Positions 48,625-57,447 are shown, counted from the first letter of the stretch. The stretch is 64,000 bases of DNA from Clostridium sp. (GCA_023664605.1 JAMPFF010000014.1:1-64000), one strand, 5' to 3'. The notes: generated from the sequence alone by a model not told the origin. Made by a program: numbers and translations.

Positions 48625-49122
48625 ATGGAAAAAGGCATGATATATATCTATAGCGGCGAGGGACATGGAAAATCCCCCGCGGCGTTGGGCAGGGCATTAC
48701 AGACGGCGTGCAGAGGCGAGAATGTTGTTATTATACGTTTCTTAAAAGGAAGAGGGCTGTCGGATTCCGACTTTGTAAAGCGGCTGGAGCCGGAAATTAA
48801 GATATTCCGTTTTGAAAAATCGGATGAAAATTTTGTCAATCTTTCACAGGAGAGGAAAGAGGAGGAAATTTATAATATCAAAAACGGTCTGAACTTTGCA
48901 AAAAAGGTCATGAATACGGACGAATGCAGTCTGCTTATTTTAGATGAAGTGCTGGAACTGGTGGATAATGATATTATTTCCGTAGAGGAGTTAAAAACAT
49001 TATTGTTATGTAAACCTGAGGGGATGGATATTATTATGACAGGCGCAACTATGAATGATGAAGCGTTTCTGCTGGCGGACGAGGTGACCAGAATAGAGAC
49101 GACGGTACGCTCCAAAAACTGA
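48625..49122 (+). CDS. Corrinoid adenosyltransferase, CobO/CobA type (divergent)
   Basis: A 165-residue P-loop protein of the CobA/CobO family, which adenosylates cobalt in B12 precursors using ATP. The start IYIYSGEGHGKSPAALGRALQTA contains the P-loop GEGHGKS, changed from the usual GDGKGKTT, but GK and the downstream AALG are kept. VVIIRFLKGRG, NTDECSLLILDEVLELVDNDI and IIMTGATMNDEAFLLADEVTRIE (as LLILDEVLELVD, TGATMNDE) fit the family. ATG 48625 with GAGG six bases upstream is chosen. No other B12 genes are near, so it probably salvages imported corrinoids. Confidence 0.8.
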   Translation: MEKGMIYIYSGEGHGKSPAALGRALQTACRGENVVIIRFLKGRGLSDSDFVKRLEPEIKIFRFEKSDENFVNLSQERKEEEIYNIKNGLNFAKKVMNTDECSLLILDEVLELVDNDIISVEELKTLLLCKPEGMDIIMTGATMNDEAFLLADEVTRIETTVRSKN

Positions 49123-49140
49123 AAAGAAATGCACAGTCTG

Positions 49141-49170
49141 TTGACAAGAGGGGTTTCATAGTGTTATGAT
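49141..49170 (+). promoter_or_regulatory. Promoter of the lysine riboswitch-dapA transcript
   Basis: TTGACA (49141-49146), 18-base spacer, TATGAT (49165-49170), about 25 bases upstream of the aptamer. Confidence 0.7.
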
Positions 49171-49195
49171 AATTCCAATAAGTACATAAGCAGTT

Positions 49196-49356
49196 GATAG
49201 AGGTTGCATTTTTTATCAGTAGGAATGCGGATGCGGCAGGCGCAGATGAAACATTTTGAAAGGGAAAGATGCCGAAAGGGAAGATGACCTGCTTGTTTTT
49301 CCTTGGGCATACAGTTAAAAGCTGTATGACTGTCATCGGGATGATGGGGCGCTATC
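49196..49356 (+). promoter_or_regulatory. Lysine riboswitch (L box) aptamer
   Basis: P1 pairs GATAG (49196-49200) with CTATC (49352-49356). Conserved L-box pieces in order: AGAGGTTGC (49199-49207), GCCGAAAGGG (49271-49280), ACTGTCATC (49329-49337) and GATGGGGCGCTATC (ending 49356). A terminator follows at 49389. Lysine binding is expected to favour terminator formation and switch off dapA. It explains the 49123-49446 gap. Confidence 0.93.
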
Positions 49357-49388
49357 CAAATATTTTGCAGACAAATATTTAGAAACAT

Positions 49389-49417
49389 AAAGCTGGCTCC
49401 ATCGGAGCCAGCTTTTT
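49389..49417 (+). terminator. Attenuator terminator of the lysine riboswitch
   Basis: AAAGCTGGCTCC and GGAGCCAGCTTT (12 bp, ATCG loop minus shared bases), then TTTTT, 30 bases before the dapA start. AAATATTT repeats between aptamer and hairpin may build the antiterminator. Confidence 0.9.
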
Positions 49418-49446
49418 AGATGGTGGAAAGGATAGGAGGAAAAATT

Positions 49447-50331
49447 ATGGCAATTTTTGAAGGCGCGGGCGTAGCGATTATTACGCCTTTTCACGAGGAC
49501 GGCAGCGTAAATCATGAGAAATTTGCACAGCTCGTGGAGGAACAGATTCAAGGGGGAACGGATGCGATTATCGTGTGCGGTACGACAGGGGAGGCTTCCA
49601 CGCTTACGCATGAGGAGCATCTGAATTTGATTAAATTCTGTGTGGAAACGGTAAAACACAGAGTTCCGGTAGTGGCGGGAACGGGTTCCAACTGCACGAA
49701 GACGGCGGTTTATCTTTCTAAAGAGGCGGAAAAATATGGCGTGGACGGTCTTTTGTTGGTAACGCCTTATTATAATAAAGCCACACAGAACGGTTTGTTC
49801 GAGCATTTTAAGGAGATTGCGGATTCGGTGGAGCTGCCGATTATATTATATAACGTGCCGAGCAGGACGGGATGCAACATTCTTCCGCAGACGGCGGTTA
49901 GATTATGCAGCGAGGTGCATAATATTGTAGGAATCAAAGAGGCGAGTGGAAATATTTCCCAGATAGCCAAACTGGCTTCATTAGCGCAGGGTAAAATTGA
50001 TATCTATTCCGGAAACGACGATCATATCGTACCGGTGCTGTCTTTGGGCGGTAAGGGAGTTATCTCCGTTTTGTCCAATGTAGCGCCGAAACAGACACAT
50101 GATATCTGCGCGAAATTCTTTGCCGGGGATATCGAGGGAAGCTGCAGGGAACAGCTTCGCGCCATTGAACTGTGCGACGCTTTATTCTGCGAGGTAAATC
50201 CGATTCCGGTAAAAGCGGCGCTCAATCTGATGGGAAAAGAGGTCGGCTCGTTAAGACGCCCGTTAAGCGATATGGAAAAGGCGAATGTCGAGAGGCTTCG
50301 CAGCGCAATGGTAAATTACGGTATTTTATAA
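49447..50331 (+). CDS. dapA: 4-hydroxy-tetrahydrodipicolinate synthase
   Basis: Condenses aspartate semialdehyde with pyruvate, the first lysine-specific step. The 294-residue TIM barrel shows GAGVAIITPFHEDGSVN, GTTGEASTLTHEEHL (catalytic Thr pair), LLVTPYYNKATQNGLFEHF with the active-site Tyr, PIILYNVPSRTGCNI and GIKEASGN with the Schiff-base lysine. Start ATG 49447 after AGGAGG; the longer frame from 49420 begins inside the leader. Controlled by the lysine riboswitch just upstream. Confidence 0.97.
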   Translation: MAIFEGAGVAIITPFHEDGSVNHEKFAQLVEEQIQGGTDAIIVCGTTGEASTLTHEEHLNLIKFCVETVKHRVPVVAGTGSNCTKTAVYLSKEAEKYGVDGLLLVTPYYNKATQNGLFEHFKEIADSVELPIILYNVPSRTGCNILPQTAVRLCSEVHNIVGIKEASGNISQIAKLASLAQGKIDIYSGNDDHIVPVLSLGGKGVISVLSNVAPKQTHDICAKFFAGDIEGSCREQLRAIELCDALFCEVNPIPVKAALNLMGKEVGSLRRPLSDMEKANVERLRSAMVNYGIL

Positions 50332-50367
50332 AGATGCTATGGATGGAAAGGCGGATAAGGTGGGATA

Positions 50368-51129
50368 ATGGAAAAAACAAGAGTGATTATGCACGGCTGT
50401 AACGGCAGGATGGGGCAGATTATTACCGGACTGGCGGCGGCAGACGACGAGATAGAGATTGTGGCGGGCATAGACGCTGTCGATAACGGGCAAAATGCCT
50501 ATCCTGTTTTTGCGGATATTCATAAATGCGATGTGGAAGCGGACGCCGTGATTGATTTTAGCACGGCGGCGGCGGTAGACGGCCTGCTGGATTACTGCAT
50601 GGCAAAAAAAATGCCCTGCGTTTTATGTACGACGGGACTTTCCGAGACGCAGCTTGCCAAAGTAAAGGCGGCTTCCGAACAGACGGCGGTTTTAAAATCC
50701 GCCAATATGTCGCTTGGCATCAATATGCTTTTAAAGGTATTAAAAGAGGCGGCGTCGATTCTTTCTCCCGCCGGTTTTGATATTGAAATCGTGGAAAAGC
50801 ACCATAACCAGAAATTGGACGCACCAAGCGGAACGGCGCTGGCGCTGGCGGATTCCATGAAAGCGGAACTGGACGATGGCTACGAATATGTCTATGACAG
50901 AAGCGCAAGGAGGCAGAAACGTCCGCAGAAGGAAATCGGCATCAGCGCGGTCAGAGGCGGTACGATAGTCGGCGACCATGATGTGATATTTGCCGGTGCG
51001 GACGAGGTCATCACTTTTTCACATAGGGCATATTCGAGAGCGGTTTTTGGCAAAGGAGCGATTCAGGCGGCGAAATTTCTTGCCGGGAAACCCGCGGGGA
51101 TGTATGATATGAAAGATGTCATAGGATAA
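50368..51129 (+). CDS. dapB: 4-hydroxy-tetrahydrodipicolinate reductase
   Basis: Second lysine-branch enzyme, NAD(P)H-dependent. The 253-residue chain has a Rossmann start VIMHGCNGRMGQIITGL, CTTGLSETQLAKVKAAS, and the DapB signature EIVEKHHNQKLDAPSGTALALAD with catalytic His and Lys (as VEKHHNQKLDAPSGTA), ending RAVFGKGAIQAAKFLAGKPAGMYDMKDV (as YDMKDVIG). It follows dapA by 36 bases, so the riboswitch probably controls both. Confidence 0.97.
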   Translation: MEKTRVIMHGCNGRMGQIITGLAAADDEIEIVAGIDAVDNGQNAYPVFADIHKCDVEADAVIDFSTAAAVDGLLDYCMAKKMPCVLCTTGLSETQLAKVKAASEQTAVLKSANMSLGINMLLKVLKEAASILSPAGFDIEIVEKHHNQKLDAPSGTALALADSMKAELDDGYEYVYDRSARRQKRPQKEIGISAVRGGTIVGDHDVIFAGADEVITFSHRAYSRAVFGKGAIQAAKFLAGKPAGMYDMKDVIG

Positions 51130-51170
51130 AAAATGGCAGATTATAAAAATAAAAAGGAAAAAAGGAAAAT

Positions 51171-53132
51171 ATGGACGAATTAGAGCAGAGATATTTGAAG
51201 AGTCTGGCAAAGCAGTATCCGACGATTGCGGCGGCTTCCACGGAAATCATTAATTTACAGGCGATTTTGAGCCTGCCCAAGGGAACGGAACACTTCATGA
51301 CGGATATCCACGGAGAATATGAGCAGTTCAATCATATTTTAAAGAACGGTTCCGGTTCCGTAAGGCGTAAGATTGATGAAGAATTTGGCAATACGCTCAG
51401 CAATAAGGATAAAAAAACACTTGCTACGTTAATCTATTATCCGGCGGAAAAGTTGGAGATTGTAATGCAGGAAGAAGATGAGAACAGCATCGAGGACTGG
51501 TATAAAATTACGCTGCACCGTCTGGTACAGATAACGAAGCGGGTTTCTTCCAAGTATACCCGTTCCAAGGTCAGGAAAGCGCTGCCGGAGGATTTTGCGT
51601 ATGTCATTGAGGAATTGATTACGGAAAAAGCGGAAATCCAGGATAAGGAAGCGTATTATAACGAAATTATCCATACCATTATCAAAATCGGGAGGGCGCC
51701 GGAGTTTATTACCGCGCTCTGCCAGTTGATACAGAACCTTGTTATAGACCATCTTCATATCGTAGGGGATATTTATGACAGAGGGCCGGGGCCGCATATC
51801 ATTATGGATACCCTGCGCCAGTACCATTCCGTGGATGTGCAGTGGGGTAACCATGACGTCGTGTGGATGGGAGCGGCCAGCGGCCATCTTGCCTGTATCG
51901 CCAACGTCATTAGGCTGGCGGCAAGATACGGTAATCTTGACACATTGGAAGAGGGCTACGGCATCAACCTGATACCGCTTGCCACATTTGCGATGGACGT
52001 CTATAAGGATACGAACTGTGACGCATTTGCGATTAAGTATAATACGGAGTATGATACCAAGGATTTGAGCCTGGACATGAAAATGCACAAGGCAATCGCC
52101 ATTCTCCAGTTGAAACTGGAGGGTCAGCTTATTATGCGCCGTCCGGAGTTTGCCATGGACGACAGGCTTTTATTGGAGCATATCAATTATGATACGAAGA
52201 CCATTACCATCGATGGAAAAGAATACCATATGAAAGATACGGATTTCCCGACGATAAACAGGGAACGCCCTTATGAACTGACAGCAGAAGAGGAACAGGT
52301 GATGGAGCGTCTGCAGCATGCTTTTGTCAGATGTGAGAAACTGCAAAAGCATGTCAGGTTTCTTTTCTCCAAAGGAAGCCTCTATAAAGTATATAATTCC
52401 AATCTGCTCTATCATGGCTGTATGCCGATGGACGAAGAGGGGAATTTTAAAAAAGTCAACGTATATGGAGAAGAGTACAGCGGAAAGGCGTTGTATGATG
52501 TTTTGGAGCAGTATGCCAGAAAGGGATACTATGCGCACCATGATCTGCAGGAGAGATTAAAGGGACAGGATATTATCTGGTATATCTGGGCAGGACCTAA
52601 TTCTCCGGTCTTTGGCAAAGATAAGATGGCGACGTTCGAGCGGTATTTCGTAGAAGAGAAAGAAACGCATACGGAGACGAAGAACAGCTATTACAGGCTG
52701 CTTGACAGAGAGGATATCATCAATAAAATATTGACGGAATTTGGTTTGGATATTAACAAATCGCATATCGTCAACGGACATGTTCCGGTGGAGCTAAAGA
52801 AAGGGGAATCGCCGATTAAGTGCGGCGGTAAGCTGTTGATTATAGACGGCGGTTTTTCCAAGGCTTATCAAGACAAGACCGGGATTGCCGGTTATACGCT
52901 GGTAGCAAATTCCTATGGTATGCGTCTGGTTGCGCACGAGCCGTTTGAATCGACGGAGTCGGCAATCATCAACGAGTCGGATATTTTTTCGGATTCGATT
53001 ATTTTAGAGACCAGTACCATGCGTCAGAAAATCGCAGATACGGATATCGGTGCGGAACTGCGGGAGAGCATCCACCAACTGGAAGAGTTATTACAGGCTT
53101 ACCGGGATGGTACGATTATGGAAAGAATGTAA
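51171..53132 (+). CDS. fbp: Class III fructose-1,6-bisphosphatase
   Basis: Gluconeogenic phosphatase of the Firmicutes type. The 653-residue chain shows FMTDIHGEYEQFNHILKNGSGSV (as TDIHGEYEQF), HIVGDIYDRGPGPHIIMDTL and VQWGNHDVVWMGAASG, the metallophosphatase motifs, then MDDRLLLEHINYD, WYIWAGPNSPVFGKDKM and HIVNGHVPVELKKGESPI (as NGHVPV). Length matches the class. It starts 41 bases after dapB and may be partly co-transcribed. A hairpin lies just after the stop. Confidence 0.96.
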   Translation: MDELEQRYLKSLAKQYPTIAAASTEIINLQAILSLPKGTEHFMTDIHGEYEQFNHILKNGSGSVRRKIDEEFGNTLSNKDKKTLATLIYYPAEKLEIVMQEEDENSIEDWYKITLHRLVQITKRVSSKYTRSKVRKALPEDFAYVIEELITEKAEIQDKEAYYNEIIHTIIKIGRAPEFITALCQLIQNLVIDHLHIVGDIYDRGPGPHIIMDTLRQYHSVDVQWGNHDVVWMGAASGHLACIANVIRLAARYGNLDTLEEGYGINLIPLATFAMDVYKDTNCDAFAIKYNTEYDTKDLSLDMKMHKAIAILQLKLEGQLIMRRPEFAMDDRLLLEHINYDTKTITIDGKEYHMKDTDFPTINRERPYELTAEEEQVMERLQHAFVRCEKLQKHVRFLFSKGSLYKVYNSNLLYHGCMPMDEEGNFKKVNVYGEEYSGKALYDVLEQYARKGYYAHHDLQERLKGQDIIWYIWAGPNSPVFGKDKMATFERYFVEEKETHTETKNSYYRLLDREDIINKILTEFGLDINKSHIVNGHVPVELKKGESPIKCGGKLLIIDGGFSKAYQDKTGIAGYTLVANSYGMRLVAHEPFESTESAIINESDIFSDSIILETSTMRQKIADTDIGAELRESIHQLEELLQAYRDGTIMERM

Positions 53133-53134
53133 AA

Positions 53135-53168
53135 TGTGAGAAAGATTTGTTTACAAATCTTTCTCACA
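53135..53168. terminator. Long perfect hairpin between fbp and a lipoprotein gene
   Basis: A 16-bp perfect stem TGTGAGAAAGATTTGT with its complement and a 2-base centre. On the minus strand it is followed by a T-rich tract, so it probably ends both converging transcripts. Confidence 0.7.
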
Positions 53169-53182
53169 TAAAAGAATCATGA

Positions 53183-53692
53183 TTAGCGATTCTTGGTAGT
53201 GATGGAGCGGCCTCTTGTGCTTGTGCTGTTTAAGCTTGTGCCGCTTTGTGTGGTGTTGGTAGCTGTGCTGTTATTGTCATTGCCATTATTGCTGCCACTC
53301 TCGGTTACATCATCTACTACGTTTCCAACGCCGTCTGCAACATCATCAACTGCGCTTCCAATAGCGTTTCCGGCATCATCTATAGCGTCGCCGACCGCAT
53401 TTCCGGCGTCTCCTAAGATAGAATCGTTCCCGTTTGCATCGTTATTGCCGCTTGTAGCGGAGTTGACGTTATTGTTGTCGGAATTTCCGGTATTTGCGCT
53501 ATCCATACCGTTATCGCTGCCGGAATCTGTTCCGTTTGTAGTGTCTGAACCAATAGCGGTATCGGTTGTGCCGCTGCCTGTCGTTCCGTTGCCTGCATTA
53601 TTAGAAGCGTTGTCAGTATTACCGCAGGCGGTCATCATGGACATTGTTAAGACCATGAGAGAAGCCAATAAAAATGTTTTTATTTTTCTCAT
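53183..53692 (-). CDS. Low-complexity Asn/Gly/Asp/Ser-rich lipoprotein
   Basis: A 169-residue secreted lipoprotein: KTFLLASLMVLTMSMMTAC with lipobox MTAC, then an Asn/Gly/Thr/Asp/Ser-rich mature part. About residues 93-130 contain near repeats DDAGNAIGSAVDDVADGVGNVVDDV (as DAGNAVGDAIDDAGNAIG). No globular domain is visible. It ends with a basic tail (STRGRSITTKNR). Start ATG ending at 53692 after AAAGGAG; a GTG at 53701 is too close to that site. Possibly a surface spacer or wall-binding protein. Confidence 0.72.
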   Translation of the reverse strand: MRKIKTFLLASLMVLTMSMMTACGNTDNASNNAGNGTTGSGTTDTAIGSDTTNGTDSGSDNGMDSANTGNSDNNNVNSATSGNNDANGNDSILGDAGNAVGDAIDDAGNAIGSAVDDVADGVGNVVDDVTESGSNNGNDNNSTATNTTQSGTSLNSTSTRGRSITTKNR

Positions 53693-53814
53693 GATTGTCA
53701 CTCCTTTACTATATTTATGATAAAACAGAAATTGTGCAACTTCCTGTTCCTATGTTATTATGTCTGATAGAAAGTAAAATATTCGCGGCTTAAATGAAGG
53801 AGAATAGTTATTAA

Positions 53815-54594
53815 ATGGAATTTAGACCCTGTATTGATATTCATAACGGAAAAGTAAAGCAGATTGTAGGAAGCAGTTTAAAAGATGCGGATGATAAGGC
53901 AGAGGAAAATTTTGTTGCCGGGCAGGATGCGGCATTTTATGCCAATTTATATAAAAAGAAAAAAATAAAAAACGGGCATGTCATTTTATTAAACCATCCG
54001 GACAGTGAATATTATGAGGCGACAAAGGCACAGGCGCTTGCGGCTCTGTCGGCTTATCCGAAAGGCTTGCAGATTGGCGGAGGCATTACTACAGAAAATG
54101 CGGCGTTCTATCTGGACGCGGGAGCGTCCCAGGTTATCGTCACTTCTTATGTTTTCCAAAACGGACGTATTCATTATGAAAATCTGCGTAAACTGGTACA
54201 GGAAACAGGAAAAGAGAATCTGGTGCTGGATTTGAGCTGCCGGATGAAAAACGGCAGTTATTATATTGTGACCGACAGATGGCAGAAATATACGGATGTT
54301 TGTTTAAATACGGCAACGATGGAGGAACTTGCCGCTTACTGCGATGAATTTTTGATTCATGCGGTGGATGTGGAAGGAAAAGTAGGCGGTATCGAAACAG
54401 AACTTGTGAAAATGCTGGGAGAGTGGAATAAAATTCCGGTGACTTATGCGGGCGGCGTCCATACGTATGAGGATCTGCGCATGTTAAAGGAACTGGGACA
54501 TGGCAAGGTTCATGTGACAATCGGAAGCGCGCTGGATTTATTCGGGGGAAACATGAAATTGGAAGAAGTGTTGTCTTATATCCATGAAAACTGA
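53815..54594 (+). CDS. hisA: HisA, eukaryote-type ProFAR isomerase
   Basis: Isomerase of histidine synthesis (ProFAR to PRFAR), TIM barrel. The 259-residue chain follows the fungal/plant His6-type rather than the usual bacterial HisA: FRPCIDIHNGKVKQIVGSSL, LQIGGGITTENAAFYLDAGASQVIVTSYVF (as GGGITTENA), LVLDLSCRMKNG, FLIHAVDVEGKVGGIETELV and HGKVHVTIGSALDLFGGNMK (as LDLFGGN). Catalytic Asp residues are in CIDIH and HAVDVEG. It is alone, without other his genes nearby. Confidence 0.9.
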   Translation: MEFRPCIDIHNGKVKQIVGSSLKDADDKAEENFVAGQDAAFYANLYKKKKIKNGHVILLNHPDSEYYEATKAQALAALSAYPKGLQIGGGITTENAAFYLDAGASQVIVTSYVFQNGRIHYENLRKLVQETGKENLVLDLSCRMKNGSYYIVTDRWQKYTDVCLNTATMEELAAYCDEFLIHAVDVEGKVGGIETELVKMLGEWNKIPVTYAGGVHTYEDLRMLKELGHGKVHVTIGSALDLFGGNMKLEEVLSYIHEN

Positions 54595-54814
54595 AAAAAA
54601 AGAACCATAAAACGCAACAAAAGAGGATGTCCTGAAAGCTGCCGCAACTTTACAAACTTTTAAGAAACCCTCTTTTCTTTTAATCCGTCATGACAATATT
54701 GCTAATTCTAAATAAAATTCTTCATTATATTTAAAACAGGAACATCGTATACTGATTAATTCATACAACAGTCATAATAAGAAATGCTATTATATATGTT
54801 GCGAACCTGGCTGT

Positions 54815-55015
54815 TTATAACTTTGTTACATTTACTGCCTGGGGTCCTTTTTCGCCATTTACTACTTCGTACTCAACAGAAGCGCCTTCTTCAAGAGATT
54901 TGAAGCCTTCCATGTTCAGTCCTGAGTAATGAACGAAAACGTCGTTACCTTCTTCATCTGAAATGAAACCGTAACCTTTTTGGTTGTTAAACCACTTTAC
55001 TGTACCTTTGTTCAT
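54815..55015 (-). CDS. Cold-shock protein, CspA family
   Basis: A 66-residue single OB fold that binds single-stranded RNA/DNA. The RNP motifs are visible: [17 protein letters not shown] and DVFVHYSGL, then [25 protein letters not shown] lies seven bases before the ATG, strong for an abundant protein. A long leader upstream (to about 55090) would suit cold-responsive mRNA folding, but that is inference. The gap 54595-54814 holds only a weak hairpin (54619-54676) that might end hisA. Confidence 0.95.
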   Translation of the reverse strand: MNKGTVKWFNNQKGYGFISDEEGNDVFVHYSGLNMEGFKSLEEGASVEYEVVNGEKGPQAVNVTKL

Positions 55016-55131
55016 TGTGCTACCTCCACAAATTCTATGAAACTATTATTTTTACAACATTCATAGGATATCATATGTAAACGGAAAAGTAAAGCATTCT
55101 TTTGAAAATAAAATAAATATTAGAAAAAAAG

Positions 55132-55422
55132 TCAGGATTTGTCCAAACGTTCAAGGATAAGCTGATAACCGTCATTGCCATAATTTAAAGAACGGTTGAC
55201 GCGGCTTATGGTCGCCGTGGAGGCTCCCGTCTTTTCCGCGATTTCCATATAAGTCTTATGATTTCTTAGCATGGAGGCGACTTCAAGCCGCTGGGAGAGG
55301 GAGAGAAGTTCGTTGACCGTGCAGATATCCTCGAAGAAATCATAGCATTCCTCCTTATTTTGTAAAGCGAGAACGGCTTCAAATAAATGGTCTACGGCAT
55401 CGCTTTTGAGTTTTTTGTTCAT
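55132..55422 (-). CDS. TrpR-like regulator, YerC/YecD family
   Basis: A 96-residue helical DNA-binding protein of the TrpR-like YerC/YecD family. LFEAVLALQNKEECYDFFEDICTVNELLSLSQRLEVASML (as CYDFFEDICTVNELLSLSQRLEVA) is the family core, followed by the helix-turn-helix MEIAEKTGASTATISRVNRSLNYGNDGY. Tryptophan binding is not established for this branch. It may regulate nearby or amino-acid genes. Confidence 0.93.
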   Translation of the reverse strand: MNKKLKSDAVDHLFEAVLALQNKEECYDFFEDICTVNELLSLSQRLEVASMLRNHKTYMEIAEKTGASTATISRVNRSLNYGNDGYQLILERLDKS

Positions 55423-55583
55423 ATGCGCACCTCTCTATGGCGCTTTCGCGCGTTAATACGTTACAGCTTTTATGTAAATTAATATAGCATATCCGGCGGG
55501 TAAAGTAAAGCGTCCGGGCATAAATGATGTAAAAATGAATGTAAAAGACTTGTCATGTAGTAATAAAAACTATATAATAAAAA

Positions 55584-55659
55584 GCGCAAGCTCCGCAGCT
55601 TGCGCTCCAAGAATTTACTGCGTAAATTCTTGCTTGAATGCCGCCACGATTACAGCAAT
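55584..55659 (-). repeat. Dispersed repeat with two hairpins
   Basis: On the minus strand it reads ATTGCTGTAATCGTGGCGG (55659-55641), then CAAGAATTTAC/GTAAATTCTTG (11-bp hairpin, 55608-55632), then GCGCAAGCT/AGCTTGCGC (55584-55605) followed by a T-run. The first part recurs at 13858 and the last at 47772. It lies in the gap before the DUF1836 gene. Confidence 0.6.
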
Positions 55660-55696
55660 TCTTGATGAAAGAGTGTAAAAAGAACCGAGGTAAGAT

Positions 55697-56338
55697 ATGA
55701 CAATTAAGACAGAGGATTTGTTAAACAGCATATTGGGAAGTATGGACAGAATCGCCTATATCAAGGCGGACGATATCCCCAATATTGATTTGTATATGGA
55801 CCAGGTGACGACTTTTATGGAGTCCAGGCTGCAAAGTTCCACCAGGCATCCGGGCGAGGACAAGATTCTGACTAAGACCATGATAAACAATTATGCGAAA
55901 AACGACCTTCTTCCGCCGCCCAAAAAGAAAAAATATTCCAAGGAGCATGTGCTTTTACTGATTTTTATTTATTATTATAAGGGAATACTTTCCATCAGTG
56001 ACATTCAGGAACTGTTAAAGCCGATTACGCAGCAGTTTTTTGATACGGATGGGGAATTTGACTTGGAAACCATTTATGAGACGGTGTTTGGACTGGAAAG
56101 AGAGCAGACGGAAGTATTAAAAAAAGACATTATAGAGAAATTTCATATTTCGGAAGAGACTTTTAAGGACGCGCCGAAAGACAGTCAGGATTTTTTGCAG
56201 AAATTTTCCTTTATCTGTATGCTAAGTTTTGACGTCTATGTAAAAAAACTGCTGATAGAGAAATTGATAGACAGTTTTCATGACGAAGATAAGAAAGAGA
56301 GAGAAAAAAAGGAGCAGGCGAAAAAAGAAACAAAATAA
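55697..56338 (+). CDS. DUF1836 protein (MerR-like start)
   Basis: A 213-residue DUF1836 protein. The core includes TKTMINNYAKNDLLPPPKKKKYSKEHVLLLIFIYYYKGILSISDIQELL (as NNYAKNDLLPPPKKKKYSKEH), which resembles a MerR-type recognition helix, then a helical sensor-like half (FLQKFSFICMLSFDVYVKKLLIEKLID). It is probably a transcription regulator; target unknown. The end is Lys/Glu-rich. A terminator follows at 56352. Confidence 0.85.
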   Translation: MTIKTEDLLNSILGSMDRIAYIKADDIPNIDLYMDQVTTFMESRLQSSTRHPGEDKILTKTMINNYAKNDLLPPPKKKKYSKEHVLLLIFIYYYKGILSISDIQELLKPITQQFFDTDGEFDLETIYETVFGLEREQTEVLKKDIIEKFHISEETFKDAPKDSQDFLQKFSFICMLSFDVYVKKLLIEKLIDSFHDEDKKEREKKEQAKKETK

Positions 56339-56351
56339 CATGTGATATTAT

Positions 56352-56393
56352 AAAACAGTCCGGAATGCGAATGCTGATACCGGACTGTTTTTT
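56352..56393. terminator. Bidirectional terminator between converging genes
   Basis: AAAACAGTCCGG and CCGGACTGTTTT (12 bp) with a 16-base loop, then TT; A-run and T-run on opposite sides. Confidence 0.85.
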
Positions 56394-56430
56394 ATATAAA
56401 GATAAAGGGATGGCAACCGTAGGAATGGGG

Positions 56431-57447
56431 TTATTCGGAAGCTTTCACGGCAAAGGAAGTATCGACTAAATCTTCATAGGGAACCCGTTTTTCCAGTTCG
56501 TCAGATTCTTCCAGGATATTCTGTAGCAGCGTAAAACTGCTCTCTTCAAATATCAGGTCGGATTTCCATGTTTCCTGCGCGGCGTAGCGTTCCACAATCG
56601 TTGTGATGGTGTCTAATTCCGTTTCCGCAAACTGCGGTTGAATGACCTTGGCAATTTCGGCTGCGGAATGCGTCTGTACATAGTCCATGCCTTTCTGAAG
56701 CGCGTCGGTGAATGACTGGATGATTTCCGGATGAGCCTCTATATAGCTTTTTTTCGCGGAAAAGGCGGTATAGGGAACATAGCCGGAATCTTCGCCCAAA
56801 GAAGCGACTACATAACCGTCGCCTTTGGCTTCCAGAGAGGTGGCATGCGGTTCAAATTCCACCGTGAAATCGCCCTGTCCGCCCGAAAAGGCAGCGGCAG
56901 TAGAGCCGAAGTCGATGCTCTGGTCAATATTTAAGTCGGCCGCAGGGTCAATGCCATTCTTTTTCAGGATATATTCAAATACCATTTCGGGCATACCGCC
57001 TGCCCTGCCGCCCAGAACGTCTTTACCGGCAAGCATGTTCCAGTCAAAGTTTTCAATCGGTTCCCTGGCAACGAGGAAATTGCCCGCCCGCTGTGTTAAT
57101 TGCGCAAAGTTGACGGCATAGTCGGAAGCCCCGCCGATATAAGTATAGATTGTGCTTTCACTTCCCATGAAACCGATATCGGCTTCATCCGTTAAAAGAG
57201 CGGTCATGGTTTTATCGGCTCCGAATCCGGTAATCAGGGTCAGGTCAATGCCTTCCTCGGCAAAATAACCTTCCTCGATGGCAACGTATAAGGGCGCGTA
57301 AAAAATGGAGTGAGCCACTTCATTGAGTGTAACGGGCGTCGCCTCGCCGGAGGACGCGCCGTCTTTTTCTTTGCCGGCGCCGCATCCGCATAGTAAAGAC
57401 ACGCCGCACAGGGCTGTAAGAAATAGAGAGCATAATTTCTTTTTCAT
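56431..57447 (-). CDS. ABC-type substrate-binding lipoprotein (NMT1/SsuA-like), orphan
   Basis: A 338-residue periplasmic-type binding protein with a lipoprotein signal (lipobox LCGC) and the NMT1/SsuA/TauA-like core: EVAHSIFYAPLYVAIEEGYFAEEGIDLTLIT (as YAPLYVAIEEGYFAEEGI), TGFGADKTMTALLTDEADIGFMGSE, GGRAGGMPEMVFEYILKKNGIDP (as GGRAGGMPE). This family carries thiamine precursors, nitrate, sulfonates or similar. AGGAGGTAT precedes the ATG ending at 57447. No permease or ATPase is adjacent, unusual for this family. Confidence 0.85.
   Translation of the reverse strand: MKKKLCSLFLTALCGVSLLCGCGAGKEKDGASSGEATPVTLNEVAHSIFYAPLYVAIEEGYFAEEGIDLTLITGFGADKTMTALLTDEADIGFMGSESTIYTYIGGASDYAVNFAQLTQRAGNFLVAREPIENFDWNMLAGKDVLGGRAGGMPEMVFEYILKKNGIDPAADLNIDQSIDFGSTAAAFSGGQGDFTVEFEPHATSLEAKGDGYVVASLGEDSGYVPYTAFSAKKSYIEAHPEIIQSFTDALQKGMDYVQTHSAAEIAKVIQPQFAETELDTITTIVERYAAQETWKSDLIFEESSFTLLQNILEESDELEKRVPYEDLVDTSFAVKASE

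Noticed and set aside
51429..52088. 219-codon minus-strand frame
   Set aside because: Antisense to the conserved core of class III FBPase.
53193..53720. 175-codon hydrophobic plus-strand frame
   Set aside because: Complement of the low-complexity lipoprotein; the minus strand has a proper lipobox and AAAGGAG site.
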